Source: CAZHLD01 sp964533185
Lineage (GTDB): Bacteria; Acidobacteriota; Terriglobia; Acidiferrales; UBA7541
Assembly: GCA_964533185.1 (NCBI GenBank)
Contig: CAZHLD010000022.1
Location: forward strand, 1-43,792
Direction of reading: 5' to 3'
Length of the DNA stretch: 43,792 bases
This document shows, piece by piece, positions 25,427-34,528 of this stretch; position 1 is the stretch's first letter, and each line of letters opens with the position of its first letter. The position numbers and the translations under genes are program-made. The notes under the pieces are model-generated. The model was not told the origin of the DNA and did not search any database. It was given only the letters and a program-made list of their open reading frames with translations.

Positions 25427-26236
25427 ATGAAGGCGCAGGCGACGATCCGACTGGGGACATCGGCGTTTACGGCCGCAGGTTGGCCGGGGAGCTTCTACCC
25501 CGCGGAGCTCAAGCCGGCGGAGTACCTGAGCTACTACGCGCAGCACTTTGATACCGTCGAGGTGGACAGCACGTTCTACCGCATCCCCAGCGCGAGCATG
25601 GTGCGGAACTGGTACGCGCGCACGACGAAGGGTTTTCTATTTGCGGCCAAGGTGCCGCAGACGATTACGCATGAAAAAGTGCTCGCGGACTGCGACGCGG
25701 AGTTGCGGGGTTTCATTTCGACCATGGAGCTGCTCGAGGAGAAGCTGGGGCCGCTGCTGATCCAGTTCCCGTACTTCAATAAGAAGGCCTTTCCCAGCGT
25801 GAAAGATTTTCTGACGCGGCTGAAACCGTTTCTGGGCAAGCTGCCGAAGGACAGGCGATTTGCGGTGGAGATGCGGAACAAGAACTGGCTGGGCGCGGAG
25901 CTGTACGACCTGCTGCGACAGCGGGGCGTGGCGCTGGCGCTGATTGACCACCCGTGGATGCCGCGTCCCACGGAGATTTTGGCAAAAGACGACCTGATTA
26001 CCGCGGACTTTACCTACGTCCGCTGGCTGGGCGACCGCAAAGGCATCGAAGAGAAGACGAAAAGCTGGGACAAGACGATTGTCAACCGTCGGCGGGAGCT
26101 GGAGGAATGGGTGGAGGCGTGCAGGAACTTCAACCAGCGCAGCATCTCGATCTTTGCCTACGCCAACAACCACTACGCGGGACACGCGCCGGCCACGGTG
26201 AAGCTGTTCTGGGAGCTGTGGAAGAAGTCAAAGTAA
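25427..26236 (+). CDS. DUF72 (YecE-like) TIM-barrel protein
   Basis: The protein has 269 residues, normal for the family. It begins IRLGTSAFTAAGWPGSFYPA and continues YYAQHFDTVEVDSTFYRIPS, FLFAAKVPQTITHEK, LLIQFPYFNKKAF, RRFAVEMRNKNWL, LALIDHP and FAYANNHYAGHAPATVKLFW, all standard DUF72 landmarks. The fold is a TIM barrel; the biochemical role is unknown, although DUF72 proteins carry conserved acidic and Tyr residues in the pocket. The protein is cytosolic with no signal peptide. The gene is transcribed alone, converging with the minus-strand gene downstream. Confidence 0.9.
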   Translation: MKAQATIRLGTSAFTAAGWPGSFYPAELKPAEYLSYYAQHFDTVEVDSTFYRIPSASMVRNWYARTTKGFLFAAKVPQTITHEKVLADCDAELRGFISTMELLEEKLGPLLIQFPYFNKKAFPSVKDFLTRLKPFLGKLPKDRRFAVEMRNKNWLGAELYDLLRQRGVALALIDHPWMPRPTEILAKDDLITADFTYVRWLGDRKGIEEKTKSWDKTIVNRRRELEEWVEACRNFNQRSISIFAYANNHYAGHAPATVKLFWELWKKSK

Positions 26237-26267
26237 AGTGGCCTGCGCGAGCAGCCGCCGGTGAACC

Positions 26268-26651
26268 TCAGGAGAAGGCGGAGCCGGGAGGCGGCGCATC
26301 CACACGCTTGAAGTTGACGGTGAATTTGCGGTTCTGGTGGTAATACTCGAAGATGATCTCGCGGCCCTTCTTCAAGAGGCCGGGACCGCGCTTGCGCGAT
26401 TCGGAGAGGACCACGTACTTACCGAGCACCATGAAGGTGCCCTGCTCGTTCCAGAGTTGATAGCTGCCGTCGGAGTTGAGGACCAGCGGCGGGCTGGTGC
26501 AGCGCTTCTTTATGCTTTCGACCTGGATGCTGTCGCAGCGATAGGTGCCGGCCAGAGGATGTGGCGGTTTGTTTTGCGCCCGGGCCGGGCTGAGATTCAG
26601 AAAAGCAACAACAGCCAGCGTCCCCCCTATTAGCGAGCGAAGCAGAAACAT
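26268..26651 (-). CDS. Small exported protein, unknown function
   Basis: The protein has 127 residues. ATG 26651 is preferred because GAGGTG stands 6 nt before it; a GTG three codons earlier (26660) would overlap that site. The signal peptide ends PARAQ. The mature part has one Cys pair (YRCDSIQ and KKRCTSP), then beta-rich sequence with WNEQGTFMVLGKYVVLSES and REIIFEYYHQNRKFTVNFKR, which looks like a small beta-barrel or lipocalin-like sheet. I do not recognise the family. It ends 31 bp from the convergent DUF72 gene. Confidence 0.65.
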   Translation of the reverse strand: MFLLRSLIGGTLAVVAFLNLSPARAQNKPPHPLAGTYRCDSIQVESIKKRCTSPPLVLNSDGSYQLWNEQGTFMVLGKYVVLSESRKRGPGLLKKGREIIFEYYHQNRKFTVNFKRVDAPPPGSAFS

Positions 26652-26964
26652 ATTTTTCACCTCGGGTAAGAGCGCCTGGAACCCGGCCGGGGGGTCGTCC
26701 GTGTTCCGAAGGCTTAAGAAGCAAACAGGAAGCCAGATAGTGGTTCCCTAACACCTTGAAATGGGGAGAGATGGAAAGGTGGGGGAAGAGGAAGCGGTGC
26801 GCAAGTGCAATCAGGGAGTCATCAACGGCAGAGAAGTGGAAGAAAAGGTTCGATGGCGGCCGCAAGCCGAGCGAGTTCTAGCACTGAAGGGCTAGTACTC
26901 TCGAAAGTCGAAAAACCAGCCGTCTGACAAGGCTAATTCGACGATCAAGACAGGATGGAAACGG
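26652..26964. other. Gap upstream of the small exported protein gene
   Basis: I see no gene or strong structure here. It should contain the promoter of the gene at 26651 and the end of the gamma-glutamyltransferase transcript. Confidence 0.4.
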
Positions 26965-28659
26965 CTAGTTTTCGCGCGGGAGTTGAGGGAGGGCGGCACC
27001 GTCTTTGCGCGGGTCGGAAGCGCCGTAATTGACGCGCGCGGGGAAATCGCGCTGGACAGCCTGGCCGCCGCCCACATCCGAAGAGAAAGTTCCGAGCAGC
27101 TCGATCTTGTGGCCGCGCGCAGCGAGCTCGGAGCGGACGTTTTCCGCGATGCGCGACTCCATCTCCACGTCGCAGCCGGCAAAGGTGGACTTGGTGAAGC
27201 GGGCGGCATCGAGGGCCTGCTGGACGTTCATGCCGAAATCCACCACGTTGGCGACGAACTGGACGTGGGCCTGGGACTGGTTCCAGCCGCCCATGATGCC
27301 GAAGGCGATGCGGACGTCGCCCTTTTCGAGAAAGGCGGGGATGATGGTGTGGAGCGGGCGCTTGCGGCCGGCGAGTGCGTTGGGCGATGCAGTGTCGAGG
27401 CTGAAGAGTCCTCCGCGGTTGTGGAGGGCGAAGCCGGTGCCGGGCGCGACCAGTCCGGAGCCGAAGGTCACGCTGAGGTAGTTGCTCTGAATGAGCGAGA
27501 CCATGTTGCCTTCGCGATCCACGACGCTTAAGTAGATCGTGTCGTTGCCGACGGCCGGAGGCGTGCCGGCCTCAACGGCACAATTGGCGCGCGCAGGATC
27601 AATGAGCTTTGCACGGGTGCGGGCATAATCCTTCGAGAGCAGGCCGGAGACGGGCAGGCGGCTTGCGCGTGGCTCGCCAATGTGACGGAGCAGGTCGGCG
27701 TAAGCCAGCTTCTTGGCCTCGATCATGGTGTGGAGGGCGCGCGCGGAATTGTGGCCGTACTCGGCGAGGGGAAAGTTTTCCAGGATATTGAGCATCTCGA
27801 GCGCGGCGATGCCCTGACCGTTGGGCGGCATTTCGAGGACGGTCCAGCCGCGGTAGGTGGTGGAGATGGGGTCCACCCACTCGCTCGAGAACTCGGCCAT
27901 ATCTGCGGCGGTCATGGTGCCGCCTTCGCGCGCGGAGAAGTCGAGGATGCGGCGGGCTATTTCGCCCTTATAGAAGGCGTCGCGGCCGTTGGCTGCGATT
28001 TGGCGATACGACCAGGCGAGGTCGGGATTGCGGAAGATTTCTCCGACGCGCGGGGCGCGGCCGTTGACGAGATAGGTGAGCGGGATGCTGCCGCCGGGGC
28101 CGGCCTGGGTGACGGCGCGGGTCCAGACCTGGCTGACCCATTCGGTGACGGGAAAACCTTCTTCGGCGACGCGGATCGAAGGCGCGAGGACGTCGGCAAG
28201 TTTCTTGCGGCCAAAACGCGTGAGCAGGGCGTTCCAACCGTCCACGGCGCCGGGAACCGTGACGCTGTGGATGCCGAGTTGCGGCATGCGGCGATGACCT
28301 TTGCCGCGAAGGTGCTCAACGCTGAGGCCAGCCGGAGCCCAGCCGCTGGCGTTCAGGCCGTAATACTTGCCGGACTTGGCGTCAAAAACGATGGCGAAAA
28401 GATCGCCGCCGATTCCGTTGGACATGGGAGCGATGAGGCCCATCATGGCGTTGGCGGCGACGGCGGCGTCAATGGCGTTGCCGCCGCTTTCAAGCATGGC
28501 GATGCCGGCCTGCGCGGCCAGCGGCGATTCGGCGGCGACGATGCCGTGGCGAGAGATGGTCATCGAGCGGCCCTGGGTGCGATCCTGGGTATTGAGGCCA
28601 GAAGGCATCATGGTGAGTAGCACGGTGAAGAGAAGTGCAACCGCTCGTGGTTTGTGCAT
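26965..28659 (-). CDS. ggt: Gamma-glutamyltransferase, exported
   Basis: The protein has 564 residues, the usual length of the precursor. It has a signal peptide (VALLFTVLLTMMPSG) and then the family sequence: AAESPLAAQAGIAMLESGGN, AIDAAVAANAMMGLI, MSNGIGGDLFAI, SVTVPGAVDGW and EMPPNGQGIAALEML. Thr374 in GNDTIYLSVVDREGNMVS is at the autocleavage site and would become the N-terminal nucleophile of the small subunit. The small subunit continues with GFALHNRGGLFSLD and MGGWNQSQAHVQFVANV. The enzyme cleaves glutathione and other gamma-glutamyl compounds in the periplasm; cephalosporin acylases share the fold, and the QSQAHVQ form is shared by several GGT-like subfamilies. The gene appears monocistronic. 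Confidence 0.92.
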   Translation of the reverse strand: MHKPRAVALLFTVLLTMMPSGLNTQDRTQGRSMTISRHGIVAAESPLAAQAGIAMLESGGNAIDAAVAANAMMGLIAPMSNGIGGDLFAIVFDAKSGKYYGLNASGWAPAGLSVEHLRGKGHRRMPQLGIHSVTVPGAVDGWNALLTRFGRKKLADVLAPSIRVAEEGFPVTEWVSQVWTRAVTQAGPGGSIPLTYLVNGRAPRVGEIFRNPDLAWSYRQIAANGRDAFYKGEIARRILDFSAREGGTMTAADMAEFSSEWVDPISTTYRGWTVLEMPPNGQGIAALEMLNILENFPLAEYGHNSARALHTMIEAKKLAYADLLRHIGEPRASRLPVSGLLSKDYARTRAKLIDPARANCAVEAGTPPAVGNDTIYLSVVDREGNMVSLIQSNYLSVTFGSGLVAPGTGFALHNRGGLFSLDTASPNALAGRKRPLHTIIPAFLEKGDVRIAFGIMGGWNQSQAHVQFVANVVDFGMNVQQALDAARFTKSTFAGCDVEMESRIAENVRSELAARGHKIELLGTFSSDVGGGQAVQRDFPARVNYGASDPRKDGAALPQLPREN

Positions 28660-28824
28660 TGCGCGCCACCGCCTCGCGACATAGTTGACGGGACTCTACC
28701 GCCAATTCGGGCAAGAGGCAACGGCGGAGAGGGTCGGGCAGAAAACCATAATGGCTGTTGACGGGCGGTGCGAGGTGCCACAGGCTGGCCGGGATTGGCT
28801 TGCGACGGCAATACGGGGGGAGAC

Positions 28825-29337
28825 ATGAAAGAGACACCGAAGCAGTACATCAAGAGAATCCTCGGCAACCTGAGCGGGCAGCACCCGCTGCGGGTGCAGG
28901 CGGCAACACCGAAAAATATCGAGCGGCTGATCCGACGACTCACGCCGGCGCAGATGCGACGGCGCCCTGCTCCGGGGAAATGGTCCATCACGGAAATCCT
29001 GGCGCACCTGGCGGACACAGAACTGGTGGGCGGCTACCGCGTGCGGACGATCCTGAGCAAGAACGGCACGCCGATCCAGGCGTTTGACCAGGATGACTGG
29101 GCAAGGGACGGACAGTACGCGCGGCGTGACCCGAAGCGATCGCTGGCAACCTTCCGCACCCTGCGCGAGGCCAACCTGGCGCTGCTGAAGTCGCTGTCAG
29201 CAAAGAAGTGGTCGAACTACGGAATGCACGCCGAGCGCGGCAAGGAAACGATTCGGCGCGTGGTGGAAATGTTCGCCGGGCACGACCTGAACCACCTGAA
29301 GCAGATCGAGGCGCAGGCCAAGCGGAAGCGTGGTTGA
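28825..29337 (+). CDS. DinB-like superfamily protein
   Basis: The protein has 170 residues from ATG 28825, which follows a GGGGGGAG stretch (28816-28823); an upstream in-frame start at 28768 would add an unlikely leader. The four-helix DinB pattern is visible: RRPAPGKWSITEILAHLADT, then AFDQDDWARD, then GMHAERGKETIRRVVEMFAG and HDLNHLKQIE. His residues in LAHLAD and GHDLNHLKQI are the usual metal ligands. Members act as thiol-dependent or metal-dependent enzymes of mostly unknown substrate. The protein is cytosolic. It stands divergently from the gamma-glutamyltransferase gene with a gap of 165 bp. Confidence 0.85.
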   Translation: MKETPKQYIKRILGNLSGQHPLRVQAATPKNIERLIRRLTPAQMRRRPAPGKWSITEILAHLADTELVGGYRVRTILSKNGTPIQAFDQDDWARDGQYARRDPKRSLATFRTLREANLALLKSLSAKKWSNYGMHAERGKETIRRVVEMFAGHDLNHLKQIEAQAKRKRG

Positions 29338-29424
29338 GAAAGAATGGACAGCCGCCAGGGATGGCTTGCGCGGGGAGTGGAAACACGATAAGAAAGGGCC
29401 GGCAGATTTTCGCTGAGTACGTCC

Positions 29425-31731
29425 ATGCGCTGCCTGCCGCGGTTTGGCTGCTTTCCGGCTGCGCTCGAGGCGAAACGCAACGTAGCGGAGCCCGTGAACG
29501 AGCCACACGCGGTATTGAAAATCCCTAGACATGCGGCCGGCGTCCTGCTGGCCGCGATTGTTGTTGCCCCTCTCGTTCCCTTCCTGCAGGCCGCTGACAA
29601 ACAGCCGGGGACCAATCCCTTGATTGATGTCGTTGCGGTGGGTCGCGCGCCGGGGAGAATCGTGCTGGCAACGCCGGCCGAGCCGCTCTCACAAAACCAG
29701 TGGCGGTACCGGACGATTGCGCTGGCATCGCCGAGCACGAAGGCGGAGCGCATGGAGCTTTCGCGGGGCGGGACGAAGGTGCTGGTGGTGTTGTCCGATG
29801 GGGGAACGCAGGTTGTGGATCTGACACAGAAGGTGACGGCGATCGGCGAAGGGGCGACGTTAGCGGCGCAGCATCGGCTTCCGGGACAGTTTTTCACGGT
29901 GGTCCGTGACGGGACAGCCTGCCTGGTGGACGATCTGGGAAGGGGCGAGGAGAGCCGGTGCCGCGAGGCGCGAGGTGCGGCGCTGCATGAAGATGGTAGA
30001 GAAATTTACGCGAATGCCGACGGCATGCTGTTTGTCTTGAGCTCGAGGGCAAGTGCGCCGCGCGCCCTCAGCTACGAACTGCCGCCCGGTGGGAGTTATG
30101 AATTGCTGGCGGGACAGCGCGGCGACGCACGCGACTTCCTGGTGCTAGTCGGAGCAAGCGACCGGGTGGCCATTGTTGACCCTGTGAAACCGGGCGTCGC
30201 GGCGCAACCGGAATCTTCCTGGACGGCAGCATGGCTGAAGGCACAGATGCTTCTTGCCGGAGGTTCGACCGCCCTTGCAAGTGTTGAGGCGCTTGCAGTC
30301 AGCCTGGAGAAGGGCGCGCCGGGAGGGCCGTACGAGTGGTCGTTTTTCCGGGTGAGGCCGGAGCTGGCGCTGTATGCGCCAGTGCTGCAGTTCGGGCCGG
30401 AGGAGAACGTCTTTCCGGCGGACTTGAATATCTGGGAAGTGCTGAACAAGGCCGGGAGCGGGAAGACGCAGGCGGAATACGAGAAGGTGTATGCCGCGCT
30501 GGGCGAAGAGCGGTTGAAGCGTTGCACGGTGTATTACCGGACGCGATCGTACAGCGGCTCGTGGCTGGTGGAATACTGGTATTACTACCCGTTCGACGAG
30601 GGCCACCCGAACCAGCACATCCACGACTCTGAGCATTTGTTCATTGAAGTGGACAAGCTGGGAGGCGCCGTGCGCAGCGTGCTGGCGTCGTCGCACGACC
30701 AGTTTGCGCCGAACAACAACTACTCGACGCTCGAGCCGGGGGCCGCGGCCGTTCCGCTGCCGGTCTATGCAATGGTGGAGCAGCGGAAGCACGCGATGAG
30801 TCCAGACATCAACCGCGACAGTAGGTTTGAGCGCGGCATGGACGTGAACCTGTACAAGGACAAGAACGCTTTCTGGGGCGTGCGCGATTTGGGCGGGTTC
30901 AACGAGTCGTTGATGCGGCCGTACAAGCCGGAGATGACGCTGCCGCGGGAGAAGAAGGATCGGATGGCGCTGTCAAACCAGGGCAGCTATTACCCAGCGC
31001 TCGACGTGCCGGAGGGAAGGCAGGCGTGCGGCCTCGTTCCCTTCCCCGAACAGACGGCACCGGTGTCGCCCGCGAATGAGAGCGCGGCCGCCGCGGTTCA
31101 GCACCTCAACACGCACAGCGATGCGCGCAAGCCTCAGGACATCTACAAGCCGTGGGTGCTGCCGTACAGCCAGTGGCGGGTGGGGCTGGGGATATTTGAC
31201 CGGGACGGGCTGAGCCGGCAGCTCTACTTTGCCTACGTGAGAGACATACGGAGCATGACGCGGAGAGGGATTGGGCCGTCGGGGCGGCTGGCGCTGGAGC
31301 TGATGTGGGCGCCGGTGAAGCACCGTGATTTCTTCACGGTGGGCACGCAAACGTTCACCGAGCGGCTCTCAAACGAGATGTACGCCGGGGTGCGGTATGA
31401 GCGGCTGCTGACGAACAGCCAGGGGTTCTACGGCGGGGTGACACCGCACTTCCGGAGGTTGCGGCTGGAGTCCGTGGACGGCGTGCCGCTCAACGCGCTG
31501 ACAGAATGGGATTACGACGGCGTGTGGTACCGGCTGGGATACATTATCGAGCTGCCCTTCCGGACCAAGGGCAATATGACCCACCATGTGGGGATCGTTT
31601 TCCACCCGCGAGGCGCGGCGCGGTTTGAATGGCGGATCAGCTTTGGATTTTTGCGGCACCGCGGGAGGGATAGCTTCGGCCTGCGGCCCGGAGACCGGAA
31701 TCCCTACCAGGAAGGCGGGCAGGTCGAGTAG
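29425..31731 (+). CDS. Large exported protein with Vps62-like segment and barrel-like C-terminus
   Basis: The frame gives up to 768 residues. The real start is unsure: GTG 29494 or TTG 29515 would place the hydrophobic segment (AAGVLLAAIVVAPLVPFL) as a proper signal peptide. Residues about 60-270 look like a beta-propeller or beta-sandwich. Near residue 385 YSGSWLVEYWYYYPFDEGHP and then NQHIHDSEHLFIEVDKLGGA resemble the EYW..YP and GDWEH elements of Vps62/DUF946 proteins. The last third (YAGVRYERLLTNSQGFYGGV, YRLGYIIELPFRTKGNMTHH, FEWRISFGF) has the aromatic strand rhythm of an outer-membrane barrel. Function is unknown. It ends 42 bp before glgB, but a shared role is not evident. Confidence 0.65.
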   Translation: MRCLPRFGCFPAALEAKRNVAEPVNEPHAVLKIPRHAAGVLLAAIVVAPLVPFLQAADKQPGTNPLIDVVAVGRAPGRIVLATPAEPLSQNQWRYRTIALASPSTKAERMELSRGGTKVLVVLSDGGTQVVDLTQKVTAIGEGATLAAQHRLPGQFFTVVRDGTACLVDDLGRGEESRCREARGAALHEDGREIYANADGMLFVLSSRASAPRALSYELPPGGSYELLAGQRGDARDFLVLVGASDRVAIVDPVKPGVAAQPESSWTAAWLKAQMLLAGGSTALASVEALAVSLEKGAPGGPYEWSFFRVRPELALYAPVLQFGPEENVFPADLNIWEVLNKAGSGKTQAEYEKVYAALGEERLKRCTVYYRTRSYSGSWLVEYWYYYPFDEGHPNQHIHDSEHLFIEVDKLGGAVRSVLASSHDQFAPNNNYSTLEPGAAAVPLPVYAMVEQRKHAMSPDINRDSRFERGMDVNLYKDKNAFWGVRDLGGFNESLMRPYKPEMTLPREKKDRMALSNQGSYYPALDVPEGRQACGLVPFPEQTAPVSPANESAAAAVQHLNTHSDARKPQDIYKPWVLPYSQWRVGLGIFDRDGLSRQLYFAYVRDIRSMTRRGIGPSGRLALELMWAPVKHRDFFTVGTQTFTERLSNEMYAGVRYERLLTNSQGFYGGVTPHFRRLRLESVDGVPLNALTEWDYDGVWYRLGYIIELPFRTKGNMTHHVGIVFHPRGAARFEWRISFGFLRHRGRDSFGLRPGDRNPYQEGGQVE

Positions 31732-31773
31732 AATAGGGCCTCCATCGTCCAGGTTTTCGCGGGGGGCGAGGAC

Positions 31774-34296
31774 ATGGCCAGACCAGAAGAGTTCGCCGAA
31801 CTGCTTCGGGAAGTGACGGTCAGCCCGGGGGGAGCTGCGGCTAAACCCGCCCTGAGCAAGCCTGAAGACTCACCCGCGGCTGTGCCAACACCGGTTGAGC
31901 CGCTTGAAGCCGTGCCGGCGCCAATCGAGCCGCCTCAGGCTGAAGCAGCACCGGCCGTCCAACCACTGTCCGAGCAACCTCAGGCTCAGGCACCGCCGTC
32001 CGAGCCACCTTTGTCCCAACCGCCTTTGGCCGAGGTACCACCGGCAGTGCGGCCATCGACTATGACACCACCAACACAGACTGAAATCGAGCAAATCCGG
32101 CGCGCCGAGCACGCCGACCCGTTCCATTACCTGGGGCCGCACCCGGTGGAACGCGAGGGCGAGAAGCAAATCGCCATCCGCGTCTTCCAGCCGCGAGCCA
32201 CGAAGGTGCACGTGGTACCGGCCGGGGGCGCCCCGTCTGTGGCCGCGCAGCGAATCCATCCTGACGGGATTTTTGAGGCGCTGCTGCCCTACTTGGACGG
32301 AGTGCTGGGGAACCCGACGGCCTACCGTCTGCGCGTGGCCTTTGCCGATGGGAGGAGCGAGGAGACCTACGACCCGTACGCCTTTCCGCCGCTGTTGACC
32401 GACTTCGACCTACACCTGGTGGGCGAGGGTACGCATTACCAAAAGTACGAAAAGCTGGGAGCGCACGTGCGCGAGGTGGCCGGCGTTCGCGGGGTGCATT
32501 TTGGCGTATGGGCGCCGAACGCGCGGCGCGTGAGCGTGGTGGGTGATTTCAACGGGTGGGATGGGCGCGTAAACGCGATGCGCGGCCGGGGCTCCTCAGG
32601 CATCTGGGAGATTTTCCTGCCCGAGTTGCGGGAGGGGATGATCTACAAGTTTGAGATCCGCTCGCGGCTGGGGGATACGCCATTTCTGAAGGCTGACCCG
32701 TACGGGTTCCAGGCCGAACTGCGGCCGAAGACCGGCTCGATTGTAGCGGACTTGAGCAAGTACACGTGGGGCGATGTGGAGTGGATGGCAGCGCGAGAGA
32801 AGCGCGACTGGCTGGCGTCGCCGATTTCGATCTACGAGGTGCACCTGGGCGCGTGGATGCGCGACTGGGCGGACAACAATCGCTGGTTCACCTACGGTGA
32901 GCTGGCCGACCGGCTGATCCCCTACGTGAAGGAGATGGGTTACACGCACATCGAGCTGCTGCCGGTGACGGAACATCCCTACGACGCGTCGTGGGGCTAC
33001 CAGACGGTGGGCTACTTCGCGGTGACCAGCCGGTACGGTGAGCCGCAGGAGTTCATGGCGTTTGTGGACCGCTGCCACCGGGAGGGAATCGGCGTAATCC
33101 TGGACTGGACGCCAGCGCATTTCCCGCGGGACGCGCATGGTCTGGCGATGTTCGACGGGACGCACCTCTATGAACACTCCGATCCGCGGCAGGGCGCGCA
33201 CCCGGACTGGGGAACGCTGGTCTTCAATTACGGGCGGAATGAGGTGCAGAACTTTCTCATCTCGAACGCGCTCTTCTGGCTGGATAAGTACCACGCCGAC
33301 GGCCTGCGCGTGGACGCGGTGGCGTCGATGCTGTACCTCGACTATTCGCGGAAGCCGGGCGAGTGGGTGCCCAACGAGTACGGCGGGCGGGAAAATCTGG
33401 CGGCGATCGCGCTGCTGAAACGGCTGAACGAAGTGGTGCACGGTCGGCACCCGGGCGTGCTGACGATTGCGGAAGAATCGACGTCGTGGCCGATGGTGTC
33501 GCGGCCGACGTACCTGGGGGGCCTCGGCTTCAGCCTGAAGTGGAACATGGGCTGGATGAACGACTCGCTGAACTATTTCAGGCAGGACCCGATCTACCGC
33601 AAGTACCACCACAACCAGATGACGTTTTCAATGCTGTACGCCTTCACCGAGAACTTCGTGCTGCCCTTATCGCACGACGAGGTGGTGCACGGGAAGGGTT
33701 CGCTGGTTCACAAAATGCCGGGGGACGCCTGGCAGCAGTTCGCCAACCTGAGGCTGCTGATGGGCTACCAGTACGGGCACCCCGGGAAGAAGCTGCTCTT
33801 TATGGGCGGAGAGATTGCGCAGCGCGCGGAATGGACCGAGGACACCGCCCTGCAGTGGTACCTGCTGGAGTATGAGCCGCACCGCGGGGTGCAGCGGTTG
33901 ATGGCTGACCTGAACCGGCTGTATGCAACGGAACCGGCGCTGCACCAGGTGGACTTTGACTGGCACGGGTTCGAATGGGTGGATTGCAACGACTCGGAAA
34001 ACAGCGTGCTGTCCTTCGTGCGGCGGGCGAAGGACCAGAACGATTTCGTGGTGGTGGTGGCGAACTTCACGCCGGTGTTGAGGGAGAACTATCGAGTGGG
34101 CGTGCCGGAGGCAGGATTCTACCGCGAAGTGCTCAACACCGATGCCGAGGCATACTGGGGCTCAAACGTGGGCAACCTGGGCGGCGTCAAGGCCGAGCCG
34201 GTGCCGTGGATGGACCGCGAATACTCGCTGAAGCTGACCCTGCCGCCGCTGGGAGTGGTGTTTTTGAAAAGGCAGACCAAGACGCAGGACTCTTAG
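31774..34296 (+). CDS. glgB: 1,4-alpha-glucan branching enzyme with Pro/Ala-rich N-terminal extension
   Basis: The enzyme makes alpha-1,6 branches in glycogen in the cytosol. It has 840 residues against about 730 for E. coli GlgB. The excess is a low-complexity N-terminal stretch (about 17-100) rich in Pro, Ala, Glu and Gln. The N1 carbohydrate-binding module begins at RRAEHADPFHYLGPH; the second module has VHFGVWAPNARRVSVVGDFN; the GH13 domain follows from ISIYEVHLGAW. Catalytic residues are D514 (GLRVDAVASMLY), E567 (TIAEESTSW) and D635 (LSHDEVVHGKGS). LDWTPAHFPRDAHGLAMFDG is also typical of GH13_9. ATG 31774 follows GGGGGGCGAGG. No other glycogen gene is in the window. Confidence 0.97.
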   Translation: MARPEEFAELLREVTVSPGGAAAKPALSKPEDSPAAVPTPVEPLEAVPAPIEPPQAEAAPAVQPLSEQPQAQAPPSEPPLSQPPLAEVPPAVRPSTMTPPTQTEIEQIRRAEHADPFHYLGPHPVEREGEKQIAIRVFQPRATKVHVVPAGGAPSVAAQRIHPDGIFEALLPYLDGVLGNPTAYRLRVAFADGRSEETYDPYAFPPLLTDFDLHLVGEGTHYQKYEKLGAHVREVAGVRGVHFGVWAPNARRVSVVGDFNGWDGRVNAMRGRGSSGIWEIFLPELREGMIYKFEIRSRLGDTPFLKADPYGFQAELRPKTGSIVADLSKYTWGDVEWMAAREKRDWLASPISIYEVHLGAWMRDWADNNRWFTYGELADRLIPYVKEMGYTHIELLPVTEHPYDASWGYQTVGYFAVTSRYGEPQEFMAFVDRCHREGIGVILDWTPAHFPRDAHGLAMFDGTHLYEHSDPRQGAHPDWGTLVFNYGRNEVQNFLISNALFWLDKYHADGLRVDAVASMLYLDYSRKPGEWVPNEYGGRENLAAIALLKRLNEVVHGRHPGVLTIAEESTSWPMVSRPTYLGGLGFSLKWNMGWMNDSLNYFRQDPIYRKYHHNQMTFSMLYAFTENFVLPLSHDEVVHGKGSLVHKMPGDAWQQFANLRLLMGYQYGHPGKKLLFMGGEIAQRAEWTEDTALQWYLLEYEPHRGVQRLMADLNRLYATEPALHQVDFDWHGFEWVDCNDSENSVLSFVRRAKDQNDFVVVVANFTPVLRENYRVGVPEAGFYREVLNTDAEAYWGSNVGNLGGVKAEPVPWMDREYSLKLTLPPLGVVFLKRQTKTQDS

Positions 34297-34315
34297 GAAA
34301 GCCAGGAAAAAGCAG

Positions 34316-34349
34316 ATCCCTCGGGGCCGCCAAGCCGGCCCCTCGGGAT
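34316..34349. repeat. REP-like intergenic hairpin
   Basis: ATCCC-TC-GGGGCC pairs with GGCCCC-TC-GGGAT around an 8-nt loop, giving 11 base pairs with a 2x2 internal mismatch. No T run follows, so a classical intrinsic terminator is unlikely. The form (agatccctcgg...cctcgggatgac) matches dispersed intergenic repeats I associate with Acidobacteriota. Confidence 0.5.
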
Positions 34350-34528
34350 GACATGCGGCGTGTAGCCGCCGCTACAAGAACCGGAATATTCGAAGGCTGC
34401 GTGAGTTCATATCGTAACGAAGAATCCCACCTGACTACCGGCATATCCGATTGAACAAACTTTCGTGAGAGGCACTCCCGCGAAGGGACAAGGTGTCGGA
34501 AGATGGCCGCAGCGAGGGAGGAGTGGGA

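Noticed and set aside
27682..28620. Plus-strand 312-codon frame opposite gamma-glutamyltransferase
   Set aside because: Gly/Ala/Asp-rich shadow of a well-defined gene.
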